From: an uncultured Clostridium sp.
GTDB lineage: Bacteria > Bacillota > Clostridia > TANB77 > CAG-508
Length of the DNA: 9,772 nucleotides
Direction: 5' to 3'
Assembly (NCBI GenBank): GCA_900556135.1
Contig: USNR01000041.1
Location: 1 to 9,772 of the forward strand
How positions within the stretch are numbered: position 1 is the first letter of the stretch; each line of letters begins with the position of its first letter. Shown piece after piece: positions 9,001 through 9,772 of the stretch. The position numbers were made by a program, and so were the translations under genes. A model generated the notes under the pieces. It had not been told where the DNA came from and searched no databases. It saw only the letters and a program-made list of their open reading frames with translations.

Positions 9001-9443
9001 CTAATGTTAGTATTCAATATCAAAAAAGTGATAAAAAAATAATTGTAATATTAACTGCAAATGAAGAAATACAGAAAATCGAAGGTTGGACTTTATCGGA
9101 AGATACAAAAGTGCTGAAAAAAATATATGAAGAGAATACAAAAGAAACTGTTATAGTAAAAGATATTGCAGGCAATGAGCAAGAACAATTGATTGTAGTT
9201 GATGGGATAATTGATGGTAATGATAATATTTATAAAAATGAAGATGAGAGAACAGAAGATAATAAAGAGCAAACAAGTATTTCGGAAGGAAAAAATAATG
9301 TAGATAATACAGTGTCTAATAAAGGAAGTTTGCCTAAAGCTGGAAGGAATATTGGCGGAATTTTAGGAATAACAACAATAATTGCAACAATATATGTAAT
9401 TATAACATATAAGAAATATAAAAAACTAAAGGACATAAAATAA
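6042..9443 (+). CDS. Secreted modular surface protein: beta-helix, SLH, InlB-type repeats, LPKAG anchor
   Basis: The 1133-aa exported protein has this order. Residues 1-30 are a signal peptide (KKIR, then a long hydrophobic stretch). Residues of about 50-350 form a right-handed beta-helix of pectate-lyase type, entered by GGGTVYIPAGVYYF (87-100) and marked by Asn/Asp-Cys pairs at C264, C300, C322 and C342. Three SLH-like modules lie at about 356-400, 416-465 and 476-527. Flg_new/InlB B-repeat-like modules begin near 532, 616 and 830 (GYTFKGWTG, GYEFKNWS, GYTFLGWTG), with a YTVEHWKENLNGEY module near 698 and a divergent one near 763. Two Ig-like repeats cover about 911-1053. An acidic linker leads to LPKAG (1097-1101), a membrane segment (about 1104-1123) and tail KKYKKLKDIK. 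Likely role: wall-linked adhesin or polysaccharide binding/lyase. I cannot identify catalytic residues or substrate. No sortase gene is in the window. Confidence 0.88.
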   Translation: MKKIRMILCTVLVIMVIIVAMSASMLVSSIKGNDTYKTTQAKSNLYNNVDLPVIEVKLISSSAYNSESATQNTKLLQNAIDEVSSSGGGTVYIPAGVYYFNTAGKNDAKTEDYVIKCKDNVTVMGNGISDESATILKPYGNTDRGLDMFYYNAYRDSGFTRAEYLINADFKNFIIDAEETNAATYTTAGKGFMINIFKDCDWENVIVKNTDATGFGMDCPINSTIKKCIAINCGKKATTSSWGASGFGIGTGYSNEEYMHIEDCIATGNKKFGFFFEHQGRFRENNYKATSSKGFVVSNCEASGNLYDMGGNRANDVTYENCTVNNFFNFENNSRRINLINCKSNKKYEDVGDSAKYYYGPVYWAANNGISAGVSDTEFLPSNDCTRNQAVKFLWRMNGMQGDVVLGNEPTIDTGYPDVTGTSDSAQAIKWATDTGIANGLYSGNFNGDNACSRAAFITMLWRYAGKPEVECTTGFTDVDDGKWCSQAVKWGVKTGIINGTGVTEFNPDGAIKRADAITMLYRYNNTKGNTFNIIYNLDGGIVQNENPNSYIAGTDCFAINNPTKKGYTFKGWTGSSNTTGGAVGVGNYIPVKDVSINLETIGNCGFSSNWKANSYTISFNANGGTGEMEDEVCTYDSQKYLLENKFVRNGYEFKNWSLTPDGNGTCFSNKEIVKNLTDEDGKNIILYAQWTAINAEYTVEHWKENLNGEYIKGETETLATHIETLVSPDVKQYEGFTSPSKQETVINESGINIVYKYSRNKYRVTITKGKGIEEVSGDGTYMFEQNVKLNAITQKGYENIQWGGYTTSSEFFMPAKDLNITVNATAIEYKISYELNGGDSIENPEKYNVETETFKLKNPTRTGYTFLGWTGSNGNTPQKDVSVENGTTGNLEYKANWKIDEEEESKKLETHIEYSNNKPTNKKVKVYISSNNKIVKVSNGWTIMSDGKTIFKEFDSNTIENVIIEDVYNNRVVESVEITNIDKTKPNVSIQYQKSDKKIIVILTANEEIQKIEGWTLSEDTKVLKKIYEENTKETVIVKDIAGNEQEQLIVVDGIIDGNDNIYKNEDERTEDNKEQTSISEGKNNVDNTVSNKGSLPKAGRNIGGILGITTIIATIYVIITYKKYKKLKDIK
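7107..7622 (+). other. Three SLH-like modules inside the surface protein
   Basis: Each module has the SLH pattern: an aromatic start (YYYGPVYWAA, YPDVTGTSDSAQ, FTDVDDGKWCSQ), then A(V/I)(K/Y)W, GI.(N/A)G, F.P or F.GD, and an arginine-containing helix ending L(W/Y)R. The usual TRAE motif reads TRNQ, SRAA and KRAD, so the acidic residue used in classic secondary-polymer binding is kept only in the third. This divergent form is common in gut Clostridia proteins, and its ligand is not certain. Confidence 0.8.
9330..9440 (+). other. Sortase-type cell-wall sorting signal (LPKAG)
   Basis: The last 37 residues have the three parts of a sorting signal: LPKAG (residues 1097-1101), a hydrophobic segment IGGILGITTIIATIYVII, and a basic tail KKYKKLKDIK. 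LPKAG differs from LPXTG by Ala for Thr. The layout is strong; actual processing by a sortase is inferred. Confidence 0.7.
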
Positions 9444-9544
9444 TAACAAAGAATTATACTAAAATGTTGTACAGAAAATTTATTATATAAATTTTTGAAT
9501 ATGAACAAATTTTTCAATTTTATAAAGTGATATAAAGTAGAGCT

Positions 9545-9578
9545 AAGACTGAGAAGTTTTAATTTTCAGTCTTGTTCT
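9545..9578 (+). terminator. Terminator of the surface protein gene, near copy of the 5055 terminator
   Basis: AAGACTGAGAA (9545-9555) pairs with TTTTCAGTCTT (9563-9573), 11 bp with one G-T pair, around a 7-nt loop. TTGTTCT plus an A/T tract complete it. It lies about 100 nt after the stop codon. The stem and the trailing CAGTCTTGTTCT equal those at 5055-5082. Confidence 0.7.
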
Positions 9579-9612
9579 ATATATATAAATATATGTTTTG
9601 AAAATAATAAAA

Positions 9613-9649
9613 TGACATTACATAAAAAATATAATCAAATGTAGTGTTA
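9613..9649. repeat. Imperfect inverted repeat / hairpin
   Basis: TGACATTACAT (9613-9623) pairs with ATGTAGTGTTA (9639-9649) over 11 positions, two of them G-T, around a 15-nt loop. No T tract follows, so it is not a typical terminator. It could mark or lie next to the end of an insertion sequence; function unknown. Confidence 0.4.
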
Positions 9650-9679
9650 CAATTGATATGAAACAAAAATATAGAAAAA

Positions 9680-9746
9680 AAGTGATTCAAATAGTATAAT
9701 TGAATTGTCGAAAAATCAAAATTATACGAAAGGACTTGAATCACTT
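9680..9746. repeat. Nested inverted repeats upstream of the edge ORF
   Basis: The outer pair is AAGTGATTCAA (9680-9690) and its perfect complement TTGAATCACTT (9736-9746). The inner pair is GTATAATT (9694-9701) and AATTATAC (9720-9727). The right outer arm ends directly at the ATG of the edge ORF, and the inner left arm contains a perfect TATAAT (9695-9700). This could be an operator, an mRNA structure hiding the ribosome site, or a transposase-binding end. Confidence 0.6.
9695..9700 (+). promoter_or_regulatory. Candidate -10 box for the edge ORF
   Basis: A perfect TATAAT lies about 47 nt before ATG 9747. The region 17 nt upstream (TAGAAA-like) is a poor -35, so the promoter is weak or needs help. 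GAAAGGA (9728-9734) is the likely ribosome site, 12 nt from the ATG. Confidence 0.35.
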
Positions 9747-9772
9747 ATGAATAGTATAACACAAAATTCAAA
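9747..9772 (+). CDS. Start of an ORF cut by the window edge, possibly a transposase
   Basis: ATG at 9747 opens eight full codons (MNSITQNS) before the window ends. GAAAGGA at 9728-9734 could be its ribosome site. The short sequence resembles, from memory only, the N-termini of helix-turn-helix/DDE transposases of gut Clostridia, and the inverted repeats just upstream would fit an insertion sequence. Eight residues cannot settle this; it may be an unrelated gene. Confidence 0.35.

Larger units (their letters stand above)
9444..9746. other. Intergenic stretch without a recognised gene
   Basis: About 300 nt lie between the surface protein gene and the partial ORF at the right edge. It holds a weak all-A/T hairpin (9475-9495), the terminator (9545-9578), a wobble-paired hairpin (9613-9649) and an inverted-repeat region around a TATAAT box (9680-9746). 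I saw no convincing small ORF with a ribosome site. Confidence 0.6.

Noticed and set aside
9475..9495. A/T-only hairpin (AAAATTTAT / ATAAATTTT) 31 nt after the surface protein stop
   Set aside because: No G-C pairs, so weak; the GC-containing hairpin at 9545-9578 is the better terminator.

Overview
This AT-rich window reads as chromosome of a spore-forming, Gram-positive, low-GC Firmicute, most likely a Clostridia-type anaerobe. The reasons are a full-length SpoVT, a RecD2 (the Gram-positive RecD form that works without RecBC), strong AGGAGG-type ribosome binding sites, and a large secreted wall protein with SLH domains, Listeria-Bacteroides-type repeats and a sortase-like C-terminus. All recognised genes lie on the + strand. 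I saw no tRNA, rRNA or CRISPR array.

Positions 1-5090 look like one transcription unit: a candidate promoter near 81-109, then recD2 (TTG start), comF, and a 653-aa KAP-like P-loop NTPase, closed by a hairpin terminator at 5055-5085. recD2 and comF share a reading frame and are separated only by one TAA. comF has no ATG, GTG or TTG before residue 87, so it very probably starts at ATT immediately after that stop. The NTPase follows comF by 11 nt behind a near-perfect Shine-Dalgarno. Its function is unknown, and it is the best candidate here for something undescribed. The first two genes concern DNA unwinding or repair and competence-type DNA handling, but nothing in the sequence proves that the NTPase works with them.

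Positions 5091-5915 hold spoVT, the forespore regulator, with a candidate forespore-sigma promoter and a long hairpin terminator.

Positions 5920-9580 hold a monocistronic gene for a 1133-aa surface protein. It has a clear extended -10 promoter. The protein runs: signal peptide, right-handed beta-helix of pectate-lyase type, three divergent SLH modules, several Flg_new/InlB B-repeat-like modules, two Ig-like repeats, then LPKAG, a membrane segment and a basic tail. Its terminator hairpin has nearly the same sequence as the one closing the recD2 unit.

Positions 9580-9772 contain hairpins, nested inverted repeats around a TATAAT box, and the first eight codons of an ORF that runs off the window. 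This is possibly the left part of an insertion sequence.
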